64,000 nucleotides of DNA, from contig NZ_QNVT01000024.1 of the NCBI RefSeq assembly GCF_003385515.1, forward strand, positions 34,631 through 98,630, given 5' to 3'. Below, piece by piece: positions 42,121 through 50,232 of this stretch (position 1 is the first letter of the stretch; each line of letters opens with the position of its first letter). Source of the stretch: Chryseobacterium pennae (lineage in GTDB: Bacteria; Bacteroidota; Bacteroidia; Flavobacteriales; Weeksellaceae). A model generated the notes under the pieces. It was not told where the DNA came from. It worked only from the letters and a program-made list of their open reading frames with translations, and searched no databases. The position numbers and the translations under genes are program-made.

Positions 42121-42531
42121 TTACTCTTCAGGGTAAATATTTAATTGATGCCAGCTTTGAGTGCCGGATTTCATAAACTCTTTGAGATTTTCATATTTTA
42201 TAACATGATTTCTACTGTTTATAGCCCATGTCGGACAAATTATTACTAATGCTTGTTTTGCCATTTCAAGGCTGTATTCGTCTGATAGTCTGAATCCTGT
42301 TCCAACCTCCTTTGAAGGTTTATGAACACTTGATATACTGATTTCACGATATTTGCTTTCTTGTTGCAGATAGGCGATCTTGTCACCATCTGAGAAATAT
42401 GCATAATTGGTTTTTCTGAATGTTTTTGTAGGCTCAGGGATTATTAGTGTGAAGCCATTTTTCATAAGTTCTTGAAGAACTTTCTTGAAATATTCACTGA
42501 TAAATTGTAAGTTTTCAAATTCTGTTTTCAT
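42121..42531 (-). CDS. Hypothetical protein, first gene of the block
   Basis: A 136-residue protein (FENLQFISEYFKKVLQEL, then KIAYLQQESKYREISISS and TGFRLSDEYSLEMAKQAL). The pattern suits a small enzyme-inhibitor or adaptor fold but no family is clear. It is the promoter-proximal gene of the 42531-39951 block, with repeat R3 165 bases upstream. Confidence 0.5.
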   Translation of the reverse strand: MKTEFENLQFISEYFKKVLQELMKNGFTLIIPEPTKTFRKTNYAYFSDGDKIAYLQQESKYREISISSVHKPSKEVGTGFRLSDEYSLEMAKQALVIICPTWAINSRNHVIKYENLKEFMKSGTQSWHQLNIYPEE

Positions 42532-42695
42532 ATTTTACATTTTAGATTGTTAATAATTTTCTTTTCTTAAATTGTTTATCGGAAATGTCAATGAACGCTT
42601 TGCTTTGTTTCTGTGATTGACGCGTCGTTTTTCTTTGCCCACTGACGATAGAAATCAGATTTCAGCACAAAACCGGAATGAAAAAATAGAGTAGA

Positions 42696-42821
42696 GGCTC
42701 CGAAATCTTTTTGTCCGCAAGGATTTAGGAGTGTCTGGAAAAATTGTTGTAGCAGGGCGAAAAGAATTTTTTTAGAAACCCAAAAAGATTTTTTTGAGAA
42801 GAAACCGGATTTATACTTTTG
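42696..42821. repeat. 125-bp repeat element R3
   Basis: Copy 3 of four; the right end is TACTTTTG (42814-42821) preceded by TTTG at a 17-base spacing. Strongest similarity is to R2, including the flanks (ACTGACGATAGAAATC on the left and TGCAATATGAAAAC on the right). Confidence 0.8.
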
Positions 42822-42949
42822 CAATATGAAAACGGCTCAGTCATAGAAATAAAGTAACCTGGCGGACAGGGAACCGGATAAAAGCTTTAATAAGGAGGGT
42901 GCTATTTTGAAATATTACGATGAAACATCGATTTGTCATATTTTGCCCA

Positions 42950-42980
42950 TTGTGAATGACTTGGAGCTTTTTTATCTTTG
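42950..42980 (+). promoter_or_regulatory. Promoter for structured RNA copy B
   Basis: TTG at 42950-42952, a 20-base spacer and TATCTTTG at 42973-42980. The box and spacing are the same as before RNA copy A. Confidence 0.7.
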
Positions 42981-43032
42981 TGAGATAAATTTTAATCTTA
43001 AAGTGTTTTTGCTTTAAGTCTTGGTACTGAAA

Positions 43033-43161
43033 ACTGGTAATTTTTAAGGCTACAAGACAATAAGTAAGAACGCCTATGCTATAGGTGTAGGCGCTCGCTT
43101 ATTCGTAGCCAGGTATACCAGTGCCTCAGTATCGTTAAGTGTGGTGTCCTACGCCGTTTTT
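43033..43161 (+). ncRNA. Candidate structured RNA, copy B
   Basis: The same nested architecture as copy A: ACTGGTA (43033) with TACCAGT (43116), GGCTAC (43048) with GTAGCC (43105), AATAAG (43059) with CTTATT (43098), and the hairpin CGCCTA (43071) with TAGGCG (43088). The single-strand ACAAGAC and the CTTATTCGT block are identical to copy A. The sequence ends in a T run and lies 38 bases before the start of the sigma-like gene, so it is either a leader of that gene or a small RNA. Confidence 0.7.
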
Positions 43162-43198
43162 GTTAGGGTACTCCATAAATAATAATAAACATCAAATT

Positions 43199-43840
43199 AT
43201 GAGCACCAACATCCAACAAAATTCTAATAAGTCTGGCCGTATTACTGGCAGGAAATACTCAAATCCAAATGCTTCAGACCAAAAAATAATTGATATGACC
43301 AACCAATTTTATTTGGAAATATCGAAGAATATTCTTTCAGAAAGAGAATTTGAAATCATGGAGAAAATTTTGATCGAAAAATGTCCTTTAGAAGAGCTTT
43401 CTCAAAAATATGAAGTAGGAATTGACCGAATAAGGCAAATCTATAGAAATACTCTTCATAAAGTAAAAATCATTTCAGGATTACTTCAGGAAATTACCCG
43501 TCTAAAAGCAAAAAGAAATCAATTAAGAAAAAAATATGCTTCCGAGTACAAAAAACTTTCGAAAAAAAATATTCAATGCCTGGAGGTGAGCATGTTAAGC
43601 AAGAAAATCAGCAATAGTTGTTTCCCTTTTAGTGGCAGATTGTGGAGTATTTTAGAGACAATGGAACTGGAAACTATGGAAGACCTTTGTTCAATTCCAA
43701 TCAGGGATTATTTAAAATACAGAGGGTTCAAAACAAAATGCATCACAGAATTTATCCAATTTATAGAATTCGAGAATATAGAAGATCAGTTTGATGAGTT
43801 CTATGAATTTAAGAAAAAGTATTTTCCTTCATCTAAATGA
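43199..43840 (+). CDS. Sigma-region-4-like protein with alpha-CTD-like tail
   Basis: A 213-residue protein from the ATG at 43199. The N-terminal part has a sigma-70 region 4 helix-turn-helix: LSEREFEIMEKILIEKCPLE, then LSQKYEVGIDRIRQIYRNTL. A coiled basic segment follows, and the C-terminal part (GRLWSILETMELETMEDLC, then IRDYLKYRGFKTKCITEF) reads like the helix-hairpin-helix C-terminal domain of RNA polymerase alpha. It lacks region 2, so it is not a full sigma factor. It is probably a regulator of the mobile element, with RNA copy B in its leader. Confidence 0.75.
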   Translation: MSTNIQQNSNKSGRITGRKYSNPNASDQKIIDMTNQFYLEISKNILSEREFEIMEKILIEKCPLEELSQKYEVGIDRIRQIYRNTLHKVKIISGLLQEITRLKAKRNQLRKKYASEYKKLSKKNIQCLEVSMLSKKISNSCFPFSGRLWSILETMELETMEDLCSIPIRDYLKYRGFKTKCITEFIQFIEFENIEDQFDEFYEFKKKYFPSSK

Positions 43841-43844
43841 TCTG

Positions 43845-44042
43845 TTATTCCAGATTTCGGTTCAACTTCAATTTTTTTATGTTAGGCTCAATCCGCCCAT
43901 TATTTCTTGTATTAAGGTCTCTACACATAAATTCTATATACTGTTGGAATCCTTCAATAGTTTTCAAATCTTCATAAGAGCAAAAGTATTTATAGTTTTC
44001 TTCCCAGTCCCTTGTAGCATATACTCCCGTACTGAAGCCCAT
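43845..44042 (-). CDS. Small hypothetical protein
   Basis: 65 residues from the ATG at 44042 (MGFSTGVYATRDWEENYKY). Hydrophilic, with YCSYEDLKTIE-like composition (FCSYEDLKTIEGFQQYIEF). It ends convergently 4 bases from the sigma-like gene. No family recognised; it might be a remnant. Confidence 0.35.
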   Translation of the reverse strand: MGFSTGVYATRDWEENYKYFCSYEDLKTIEGFQQYIEFMCRDLNTRNNGRIEPNIKKLKLNRNLE

Positions 44043-44430
44043 CAGCAGTTTCAATAATTATTCAGAACTTTTTGAAAAGTTTTTAAGCTCTGGAAAAATG
44101 TCCGGTACGTGCTTATATTAAATAGGTAGGAATTCCACAAAATTGGAAATTCTTTAATAAGAAATTAGAATAGGAGTAGGAACAAAAGAAGAAGAAAAAG
44201 GAAAAGAGGGGTAAGATAATAACCCTTCTTAAAATGCTGTTCGTAAAATGGTGCTATATCAAAGAAATATAGGATAATTAATGTCAAAATAGATAGTTGA
44301 AAATTTAAAAATTCTAATAAAATTTGTAAAAATAAATCACCAAAAATGAGTTTTTGGTAAAAAACAACATATTTATAATAGAAGAACTTTCAAAGGTTGA
44401 AAGTTTTATTAACATTAAATAATTAATATT

Positions 44431-44568
44431 ATGGAATTATTTACAGCGGTCATAATAAATACCGTCGTCTTATTCTTTTCAGGAATGATTTTGAACAAAA
44501 GGTTTAAAGGATCTTTTAATTTCAATTTCCTAAAAGGATTCTCAATTGAGATTGAGACAAAGAAGTAA
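44431..44568 (+). CDS. 45-residue membrane microprotein
   Basis: Starts at ATG 44431 and encodes one hydrophobic helix (AVIINTVVLFFSGMIL) followed by a basic and then acidic tail (FLKGFSIEIETKK). A terminator-like hairpin starts 6 bases after the stop. This is why I accept so short a frame. The role is unknown. The rest of 43841-45052 shows only the hairpins listed. Confidence 0.45.
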   Translation: MELFTAVIINTVVLFFSGMILNKRFKGSFNFNFLKGFSIEIETKK

Positions 44569-44573
44569 ATTAC

Positions 44574-44615
44574 AAAGGAATCGGATAAATAAATTTCGGT
44601 TCCTTTCATTTTTTT
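44574..44615 (+). terminator. Terminator after the microprotein gene
   Basis: AAAGGAA and TTCCTTT form a stem, extended by a CGGA/TTCGG block with one mismatch, followed by CATTTTTTT. Confidence 0.6.
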
Positions 44616-44981
44616 ATCATTTTGCGAGATTTACTTATAAAAATTATTGAAGTTTTAGGTCTTTGCAATGATGGGACAATCAAAGAACAAATCTTCAATT
44701 TTTCACAAAAGTTCAAAAGAATGCTATCATTGAACTTTTCAGTTTTGCTCCACTATTTATAATTTACACTATTTTTGGTTGGTACACTGTAAATCATATG
44801 TAGTACTATTATCAGTTACCAGCAAATCTACTAAAATTGTAAAACAAGAATAAGAATTGGGATTAAATCTTTAAATAAATTTTTATATCCAATTCTCAAA
44901 TACTCAGCTCGCAACCTTTTTTCAAAAAACATACTCTGCTAAAAATGGCAATGTTTTAGAAATGGGGTTGCACCACTTTCC

Positions 44982-45052
44982 GCAAAAATGCGTTTCCGAC
45001 CAAAGGGAGGAAATGCATTTTTGCCGCCCGATTTTTTCTCAGGCGGCAAAAA
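44982..45052. repeat. Mutually exclusive hairpins at the end of the PRTRC operon
   Basis: Three segments: GCAAAAATGCGTTTCC (44982-44997), GGAAATGCATTTTTGC (45009-45024, pairs with the first with one wobble/mismatch) and TTTTTGCCGCC / GGCGGCAAAAA (45018-45028 with 45042-45052, perfect 11 bp). The middle segment can pair either left or right. It abuts the stop codon of the ThiF-like gene. No T run follows in either direction, so it is not a standard terminator; it could be a recombination or RNA-processing site. Confidence 0.6.
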
Positions 45053-45859
45053 TTACGTGATTTTTATGGGTTGGGAATGGAAATTTTTCAGGTTAAGGAA
45101 AAATCCCCTGTTTTTGGTTAATCCGTTACGGAACAGATTCCAAAGCAGAGAGCTTCCCATCTGTGCCAGTGTTGAGTTGATAAATAAATCCTGCTTTTCC
45201 AGTGCTTCTGCCAATGAACAACTTGGTGTATCATCGGACTCTTCGGATTGTTTTAACAAATCTCCAAATTCATCGGTGATAGAAGGTAAGTGATCCACTG
45301 TTTCATATTTCTCGGAATTGGGTTGTCTGATCGTCCCTATGGTAGCTAATATAACCTGCCCTGTTCTTTTGCTGTTTCCAAAATCTAAGGAATATAACAG
45401 ACGGTTAGCATAATATCTGCCTGTATTCAGCCTTTTTAATATATCCGCAATTTCAAATCTTGATTTTACACTATCTACGCAGGATATGTAAATATTTGCT
45501 GTTATATTTTCAGAAAATTTTTCTGATTCACTAAGTTTAAATTTTTGTGTTTCTGCTTTCCAGTTTGTCCCCATCCAACGGTTAGCACGATTAATTAAGG
45601 CAACAGACTTGTATAATCCTGTTTCTGATTCTGCAAAGCGCTGTCTCCCTAAATTAGCTTCGGTAATGAGATCATCATCCCAAAGTCGTACAAATAGTCC
45701 TGCATGTCCCAACTGAATTAGGCTGTGGTTCATTTCCATTAATGCAGTCAATACTTTTGAGCCTGTTCCTCCTGCACCAATTAGGTTAATGGTTACAGGG
45801 TTGGTAGGATTAATCAGGTAATTGTCTGTAAAATGGACTTTTGTTTTTTCACTTGTCAT
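45053..45859 (-). CDS. PRTRC system ThiF-family (E1-like) protein
   Basis: E1-like adenylating enzyme of 268 residues. The nucleotide site is NLIGAGGTGSKVL (G28-x-G30-G31-x-G33), followed by VRLWDDDLITEANLGRQRF, where the DDD and R/Q residues match the E1/ThiF active site, and a central SCVDSVKSRFEI. In PRTRC clusters it is thought to activate the small ubiquitin-like PRTRC-C protein. It overlaps the PRTRC-B gene by 4 bases. These clusters occur on plasmids and integrative elements. Confidence 0.9.
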   Translation of the reverse strand: MTSEKTKVHFTDNYLINPTNPVTINLIGAGGTGSKVLTALMEMNHSLIQLGHAGLFVRLWDDDLITEANLGRQRFAESETGLYKSVALINRANRWMGTNWKAETQKFKLSESEKFSENITANIYISCVDSVKSRFEIADILKRLNTGRYYANRLLYSLDFGNSKRTGQVILATIGTIRQPNSEKYETVDHLPSITDEFGDLLKQSEESDDTPSCSLAEALEKQDLFINSTLAQMGSSLLWNLFRNGLTKNRGFFLNLKNFHSQPIKIT

Positions 45860-46572
45860 GGCAGTATATTTTTAAGGATTTTATTGGTCTTTTTCAATAT
45901 TTCTTTCGGAAACAGTTTTTCTGTATCCATAAGTTCTTTCCACATATTTACACAGTTGCCATTGGTAGGGTTGTGATTGTTTAAATGGCTGAACTTACTG
46001 TTAAAAAAATAGTGTTCCCAAGCGCGAATAAATTCTTCAACCGAAGCCGATTTTTTAATGTCTACATTGACTGTTCCCATACAGACGTTTCCGTTTTCAT
46101 ATACATTAAAAAAAGGAGCATGATATAAAGCTGTTTTTTCTGTGGGTCTTTTGTCGGAATTGAGAGCAAATACGGTAAGATGTTGCTTTGATGCCACCCA
46201 CAGCATAGCAGGAACATTTGCTATACCATTGGGAATTCCAAGTGATTCCGTGAAGAAAAGTTTTGCTTTTCTTGCTTTGGTATACCATATTACTGAACCT
46301 TTCTCGGTTGGATTGATAAATAGAATATGGGTTGGCAGAATACTTTCAGGTTTCAGAAATGCTTTACTTTTTTCTTTCTCTGTATTAAAGGACTTTGCCA
46401 ATATTTTAGCTTCCCTTTCACTCAAAGGATGGGCATTAATGGGATTTCCATCTTTATCCATATCAAAATGCTCCACATAGGTGTCCCGATTATCATCATA
46501 GTTAGCCTGATAAATAACCAGTGCTGAAACTGGATGATACAGTGTTCCGAAATGATGGATTATATCGTTCAT
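45856..46572 (-). CDS. PRTRC system protein B (E2-like)
   Basis: A 238-residue protein between the ThiF-like gene (4-base overlap) and an unknown gene. Family features: SEREAKILAKSFNTE, VIWYTKARKAKLFF, IPNGIANVPAMLWVAS and the C-terminal FNSKFSHLNNHNPTNGNCVNM. Published analyses of the cluster relate this protein to ubiquitin-conjugating (E2-like) enzymes; the family assignment is firm, the biochemical role is not. The cysteine in NGNCVNMW is the natural candidate for a thioester. Confidence 0.85.
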   Translation of the reverse strand: MNDIIHHFGTLYHPVSALVIYQANYDDNRDTYVEHFDMDKDGNPINAHPLSEREAKILAKSFNTEKEKSKAFLKPESILPTHILFINPTEKGSVIWYTKARKAKLFFTESLGIPNGIANVPAMLWVASKQHLTVFALNSDKRPTEKTALYHAPFFNVYENGNVCMGTVNVDIKKSASVEEFIRAWEHYFFNSKFSHLNNHNPTNGNCVNMWKELMDTEKLFPKEILKKTNKILKNILP

Positions 46573-46600
46573 GGGGTTATATTTTAAATGGTATTCTACT

Positions 46601-47395
46601 TTAAATGTTGTTTAAAATGTCAATTAATCTTTCAATCAGGGGAAAAATGCAATTTTCAAAATCAAGGTTATTATTGCTGACATTTGTTCCGTCAAATCTT
46701 TTTTGGGTGCTTGGTTCTTCTATTTCCGTACATTCCTGAAATTCAGCATTAACAGAATCAAATAAAGTCTGAAATAATATTCCTTTATCATCTGCGCAGA
46801 ACGAAACGTATTTTTCCATTGTGATAGTTCTTTCATGATAGTCCTCGTCATAATCATCACTATCTGTATTTCTTTTGTCCTGCCTGATATTTCTGTAAAT
46901 AGTAGCATCAGGAAACATTTCATAGAGGGCAAGGGTATCACACGCTAATAAAAGACAATCGGTTTCAAAGGAATCCCTATTTTCAAAACGATTGATTCTC
47001 TCTTTAAATCGGATTAAATTCTGATGATTGAATATTTTTTGTTCCATATAGTCACCAATCCACTCACTTTGTTTTATTTCACATAAGTATTCAGGAGTAT
47101 CTTCGGTTTCATAATCAATGAGCCACTCCGAAATCATTTCGTACATCCAACACAAATAGCTTTCCTGCTGTCTGTAATAGGGAACATCTGCGATGTGATA
47201 CAGGTACGAACAAACGGACTGCAAAAGTTGTGTCGCTTTTTTATAATTGGGATTTTTAGATAGTCGATACAGTGGGATTATCGGAATATAATACAGAGTA
47301 GCTCCGGTATTATATCTTTCTTCACTCAATAAATACGTTTTCTTTTTATCCTGTATCAAACGGTTTTTCTCCCAATTTTTTACTTTAATTTTCAA
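46601..47395 (-). CDS. PRTRC-cluster hypothetical protein (possible protein F)
   Basis: A 264-residue acidic, helical protein. It contains YNTGATLYYIPIIPLYRLS, a central Asp-rich stretch (TDSDDYDEDYHERT) and no signal peptide. In related elements a gene of this position is annotated PRTRC protein F or is unnamed; I cannot confirm the family from the sequence. It lies 28 bases before the PRTRC-B gene. Confidence 0.6.
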   Translation of the reverse strand: MKIKVKNWEKNRLIQDKKKTYLLSEERYNTGATLYYIPIIPLYRLSKNPNYKKATQLLQSVCSYLYHIADVPYYRQQESYLCWMYEMISEWLIDYETEDTPEYLCEIKQSEWIGDYMEQKIFNHQNLIRFKERINRFENRDSFETDCLLLACDTLALYEMFPDATIYRNIRQDKRNTDSDDYDEDYHERTITMEKYVSFCADDKGILFQTLFDSVNAEFQECTEIEEPSTQKRFDGTNVSNNNLDFENCIFPLIERLIDILNNI

Positions 47396-47442
47396 CTGCT
47401 TTTTGATATCTTCTAAAGCAAAGGCAATATTGTAAGGAAAAC

Positions 47443-47709
47443 CTAAATGCTTTGAAGGTGCAGGTCTGTTTTCGTCGCATCCTGTATGGTTGCTTCGCCT
47501 TTCAATTTAGGCAGAAATGAATATTTTAGAAAAGCATGGGTAGCATGGCTATCGGTACTGCTTTCATTTTGTCTTTCTGTATTTCGCCTGCATCCTTTGG
47601 TCTTTGCATCCAATGGACAAATTCGCCCAACTGTTTGTGTAGTTGCCTTTGTCTTTGCTGTTCGGGAAGCTGTATTTTTCCCGATATTATTTTTCGTTGC
47701 ATTCATCAT
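47443..47709 (-). CDS. Doubtful small protein in the PRTRC cluster
   Basis: An 88-residue frame rich in Thr, Lys and Asn (NNIGKNTASRTAKTKATTQ), probably disordered. It fills the gap between the PRTRC-C gene and the 46601-47395 gene, but the plus strand also has open frames here, so it could be a chance frame. Confidence 0.3.
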   Translation of the reverse strand: MMNATKNNIGKNTASRTAKTKATTQTVGRICPLDAKTKGCRRNTERQNESSTDSHATHAFLKYSFLPKLKGEATIQDATKTDLHLQSI

Positions 47710-47736
47710 AATTTAATGATTGATATTTGGTAAAGA

Positions 47737-47776
47737 GTGGTTGGATTTACAACTGATTTGCTGAAAACCCAACCAC
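47737..47776. other. Hairpin between PRTRC-C and the next gene
   Basis: GTGGTTGG and CCAACCAC form a perfect 8-bp stem with a 24-base loop, 10 bases past the PRTRC-C stop. There is no T run; it could be an RNA-processing or stability site inside the operon. Confidence 0.45.
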
Positions 47777-47785
47777 AATAATTGA

Positions 47786-48004
47786 TCAACCCTTCGTGCC
47801 CATTACACTTTCAAAATGGTATTCTACTGTGTCATTTTTGATTTGTGGTGTAGACACTTTTGCAGTGGTTAATATTGGATAAGTATTGGCGTAAAAATTT
47901 ATCACAGCTTCAACACTCCATTTCGGTTCTGGATCTGTCAATCGAATTTCCTGTCCGCTATCTTTCAGGATAAAAACTCTTTCTAATTGGGTTGCAAGTA
48001 ACAT
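47786..48004 (-). CDS. PRTRC system protein C (ubiquitin-like)
   Basis: A 72-residue protein: LERVFILKDSGQEIRLTDP, then WSVEAVINFYANTYPILTTA and the C-terminal FESVMGTKG. This matches the PRTRC-C family, described as a ubiquitin-like fold. It ends in a single glycine, so it might be joined to targets through its C-terminus, as the E1-like and E2-like neighbours suggest. It lies 12 bases after the PRTRC-E gene. Confidence 0.9.
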   Translation of the reverse strand: MLLATQLERVFILKDSGQEIRLTDPEPKWSVEAVINFYANTYPILTTAKVSTPQIKNDTVEYHFESVMGTKG

Positions 48005-48016
48005 AATTGTTGATTT

Positions 48017-48613
48017 TTAAGGTTGAAAATTTTGTTCCTGTTCTTGTTCCGCTTCATGCTCTTGTTCCTGTTTTTGTTCGATATTTTCTACACTTTCGGT
48101 ATTAAACAGGCTTGGGGCAAAGTGTCTTTCGTACTCATCCTGTTTTTTTCGGATAGTTTCCGCATAGTCGGGACATTCTGAAACCTTTGGAAGTGCTGAC
48201 CATGCACCTTTGTAGTTGCCATCTTTTTCGAGTTCTTCGGCTTTTTGAAAAGCATCCTTATACTTTTTCTCTTTGGCTTCTTTTTCCTTCTTTTCCTTAT
48301 CGGATTTTTCTTTTTCCATTGCCGACTGCTTTTTGGCTTCCTCTAATTGCTTCATAAAGCTTTCCATACCGACCATCAGTCCCGAAGCGGTTTTTAATGG
48401 GGCTTTAATGTGTTCAAAAAATTCGGCATCAAGCTCGTCTGCCGTTCCTTTAAGATTAAGTGGAGGAATGATATTTTTTGCTTTATCTCCACATCCATCA
48501 TTTTGTACCAATATGGAAGCCACTATATGACTTTCACTTGCTTTGGCAATGGTTAGTATCAACTTACTGTTAATATCCATTTTGGCTATCTGATTGAAAA
48601 AATTGGTTTGCAT
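48017..48613 (-). CDS. PRTRC system protein E
   Basis: A 198-residue protein with the family N-terminus (FFNQIAKMDINSKLILTIAK, then IPPLNLKGTADELDAEFF), a long charged coiled coil rich in Lys and Glu (about 100-130), and a Gln/Glu-rich tail (EQKQEQEHEAEQEQEQ). Function unknown; always linked to the PRTRC set. It precedes PRTRC-C by 12 bases. Confidence 0.88.
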   Translation of the reverse strand: MQTNFFNQIAKMDINSKLILTIAKASESHIVASILVQNDGCGDKAKNIIPPLNLKGTADELDAEFFEHIKAPLKTASGLMVGMESFMKQLEEAKKQSAMEKEKSDKEKKEKEAKEKKYKDAFQKAEELEKDGNYKGAWSALPKVSECPDYAETIRKKQDEYERHFAPSLFNTESVENIEQKQEQEHEAEQEQEQNFQP

Positions 48614-48619
48614 AATTTG

Positions 48620-49078
48620 TTAATTTGTAAGGTTAGTGTCATTTTTTATAAATTCTTCTAAAGGAAAATCTTCTGTCCAGAAGTCTTCTCCTGTATGCTT
48701 ACCGTAAGTCTGATACAAAGCATAGCCACTTTTAAATACATGGAGGGTATGGGAAGTCAACCTGTTTTCAGGTATAGATAATTTTTCCAATGTTTCTTCA
48801 TCCAGTTCCACAAAAGACCATATTCTATCCTCCAATAAATCTGTGGAATCGGGACATATCTCATTATCATCTTTATAGAATGTAATGGATGCATCACTGT
48901 ACATCATGGAAAGAAGCATGTAATCATCAGAAAAAGGCTTAATATTTTCAATCCGTTTCTGCTGTTCTTTTTTCCAGTCCTCTGAAAGAGAAATGATGGC
49001 GAAGTCACAACAATCCCATTCGCTGTTGGTGTTTGCTTTTATCATTAAATAGGGTGTTGGTATATCAGATCGTTTCAT
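48620..49078 (-). CDS. Hypothetical protein of the PRTRC block
   Basis: A 152-residue acidic protein (YLMIKANTNSEWDCCDFAI, then LLEDRIWSFVELDEETL and FKSGYALYQTYGKHTGEDF). It lies 6 bases before the PRTRC-E gene and belongs to the same operon. No function is known to me. Confidence 0.6.
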   Translation of the reverse strand: MKRSDIPTPYLMIKANTNSEWDCCDFAIISLSEDWKKEQQKRIENIKPFSDDYMLLSMMYSDASITFYKDDNEICPDSTDLLEDRIWSFVELDEETLEKLSIPENRLTSHTLHVFKSGYALYQTYGKHTGEDFWTEDFPLEEFIKNDTNLTN

Positions 49079-49096
49079 TTTTTTAATTTTAAATTA

Positions 49097-49303
49097 TTAT
49101 GAATTATTCTTTTCGGAGATAAAAACTCCATTGATATAGTAGCCAATAAGTGTTTCCCAAAGACGCATCAGGTTGTTGGTATCTATATAATACTTTTCTG
49201 ATCGGTTACAGTAAATTATGTATACAGGAACATCTTCGTATTCTTTGTTATGGCTGTAGGCTTTTGCCAGTTTCTTAGCTTCGGTTTTTGATGGTGTTTT
49301 CAT
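49097..49303 (-). CDS. Small hypothetical protein
   Basis: A 68-residue protein with KLAKAYSHNKEYEDVPVYII and YYIDTNNLMRLWETLIGYY. Its start lies 2 bases past the stop of the gene before it, which supports an operon. No family recognised. Confidence 0.5.
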   Translation of the reverse strand: MKTPSKTEAKKLAKAYSHNKEYEDVPVYIIYCNRSEKYYIDTNNLMRLWETLIGYYINGVFISEKNNS

Positions 49304-49305
49304 GG

Positions 49306-49515
49306 TCAGGGATTTTCAAAGATGTATGTTCCACTTGTTTTGAAAGGGTATGCACCCTCAGTCAATCGGACTTCCACTCCAAATTTCAATGACAGGCTTC
49401 TTGCATAGTGTATTGCTGTTGTCCTGTCACTATGGATTTTGAGGTATATTGCTACCTGTTCCCATTCTGTCCGGTCATTTCGGGATTTCATCTGAAAGTT
49501 ATATTGTGATTCCAT
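49306..49515 (-). CDS. Small hypothetical protein
   Basis: A 69-residue protein (NRTEWEQVAIYLKIHSDRT-like helix: DRTEWEQVAIYLKIHSDR, then LSLKFGVEVRLTEGAY). It lies between SSB and the 68-residue gene, in one operon. Confidence 0.5.
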   Translation of the reverse strand: MESQYNFQMKSRNDRTEWEQVAIYLKIHSDRTTAIHYARSLSLKFGVEVRLTEGAYPFKTSGTYIFENP

Positions 49516-49546
49516 AGGTTTTTTTAAGATAATTTTTGGTTAACTA

Positions 49547-49945
49547 TTAAAATGGTAAATCATCATCCGTATCACCTGCAAAGGGATTTTTTGTTTCCTC
49601 CTTTGCATTTTGTTTCGTTTCGCTTTCAGAGTTTTTTCCGCTACTATGAAGTTTAATATCTGAAGTATGAAAATTCAGTCCTGAATGGATTTCCCCATCC
49701 TTTCCGATCCATGCACTTGAACTTATTCTTCCTGACAATTCTACTAAAGTTCCTTTGGTAAGGATTTTGGCAACATTTGGGCTTATCCAGTACGAACAAT
49801 TGTAATAGGAGGTTAGTTCTTTGCGTTCTCCCTGCTTGGTTTTGTAGCTGTCATTGATGGCTACTGAAAAATTCACGACCTGTCTGTCGTTTTTCAATGT
49901 GTTGATTTCTGCGTTTTTGGTAATTCTACCGATAATTGTGTTCAT
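49547..49945 (-). CDS. ssb: Single-stranded DNA-binding protein
   Basis: An SSB of 132 residues. The OB fold is visible: NTIIGRITKNAEINTLKND, VNFSVAINDSYKTK, TSYYNCSYWISPNVAKIL and TLVELSGRISSSAWIGKDG. A disordered linker leads to the acidic tip DTDDDLPF, which recruits partner proteins. It is the first gene of the leftward PRTRC block, with repeat R4 about 290 bases upstream. It is a mobile-element copy, shorter and different from a typical housekeeping SSB. Confidence 0.92.
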   Translation of the reverse strand: MNTIIGRITKNAEINTLKNDRQVVNFSVAINDSYKTKQGERKELTSYYNCSYWISPNVAKILTKGTLVELSGRISSSAWIGKDGEIHSGLNFHTSDIKLHSSGKNSESETKQNAKEETKNPFAGDTDDDLPF

Positions 49946-50232
49946 AATATTTTGTTTTAATTGTTAATAATTGTTTTTTGCTAATTGTAAAATTCCGAGT
50001 GATTTGATTTGGTATCGAGGACACTCGGCTTATTTCTTTTTTATACTTGTTTTTTGAAAAAGGCAGTATTAGTGCTTATTTTTCTTTTGTTTTTCCGTTG
50101 ATGTCAAAGAATGTCTGTGATCTAATTGATTCGTCTAACTGAGGTTCCGGCTTTTTCTTTGCCAATGAGCATAGTTCAGGATCAGGCACTTAAAACCCAA
50201 TCCCAGCATTTGAAAAAATGATTAATGTTAAG

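Noticed and set aside
42588..42824. A 78-codon leftward frame inside repeat R3
   Set aside because: The same region in R2 differs by one base in length and breaks the frame, so the repeat is not protein-coding.
44980..45293. A rightward 101-codon frame over the ThiF gene end
   Set aside because: It is antisense to the well-supported E1-like gene and starts within the hairpin region.
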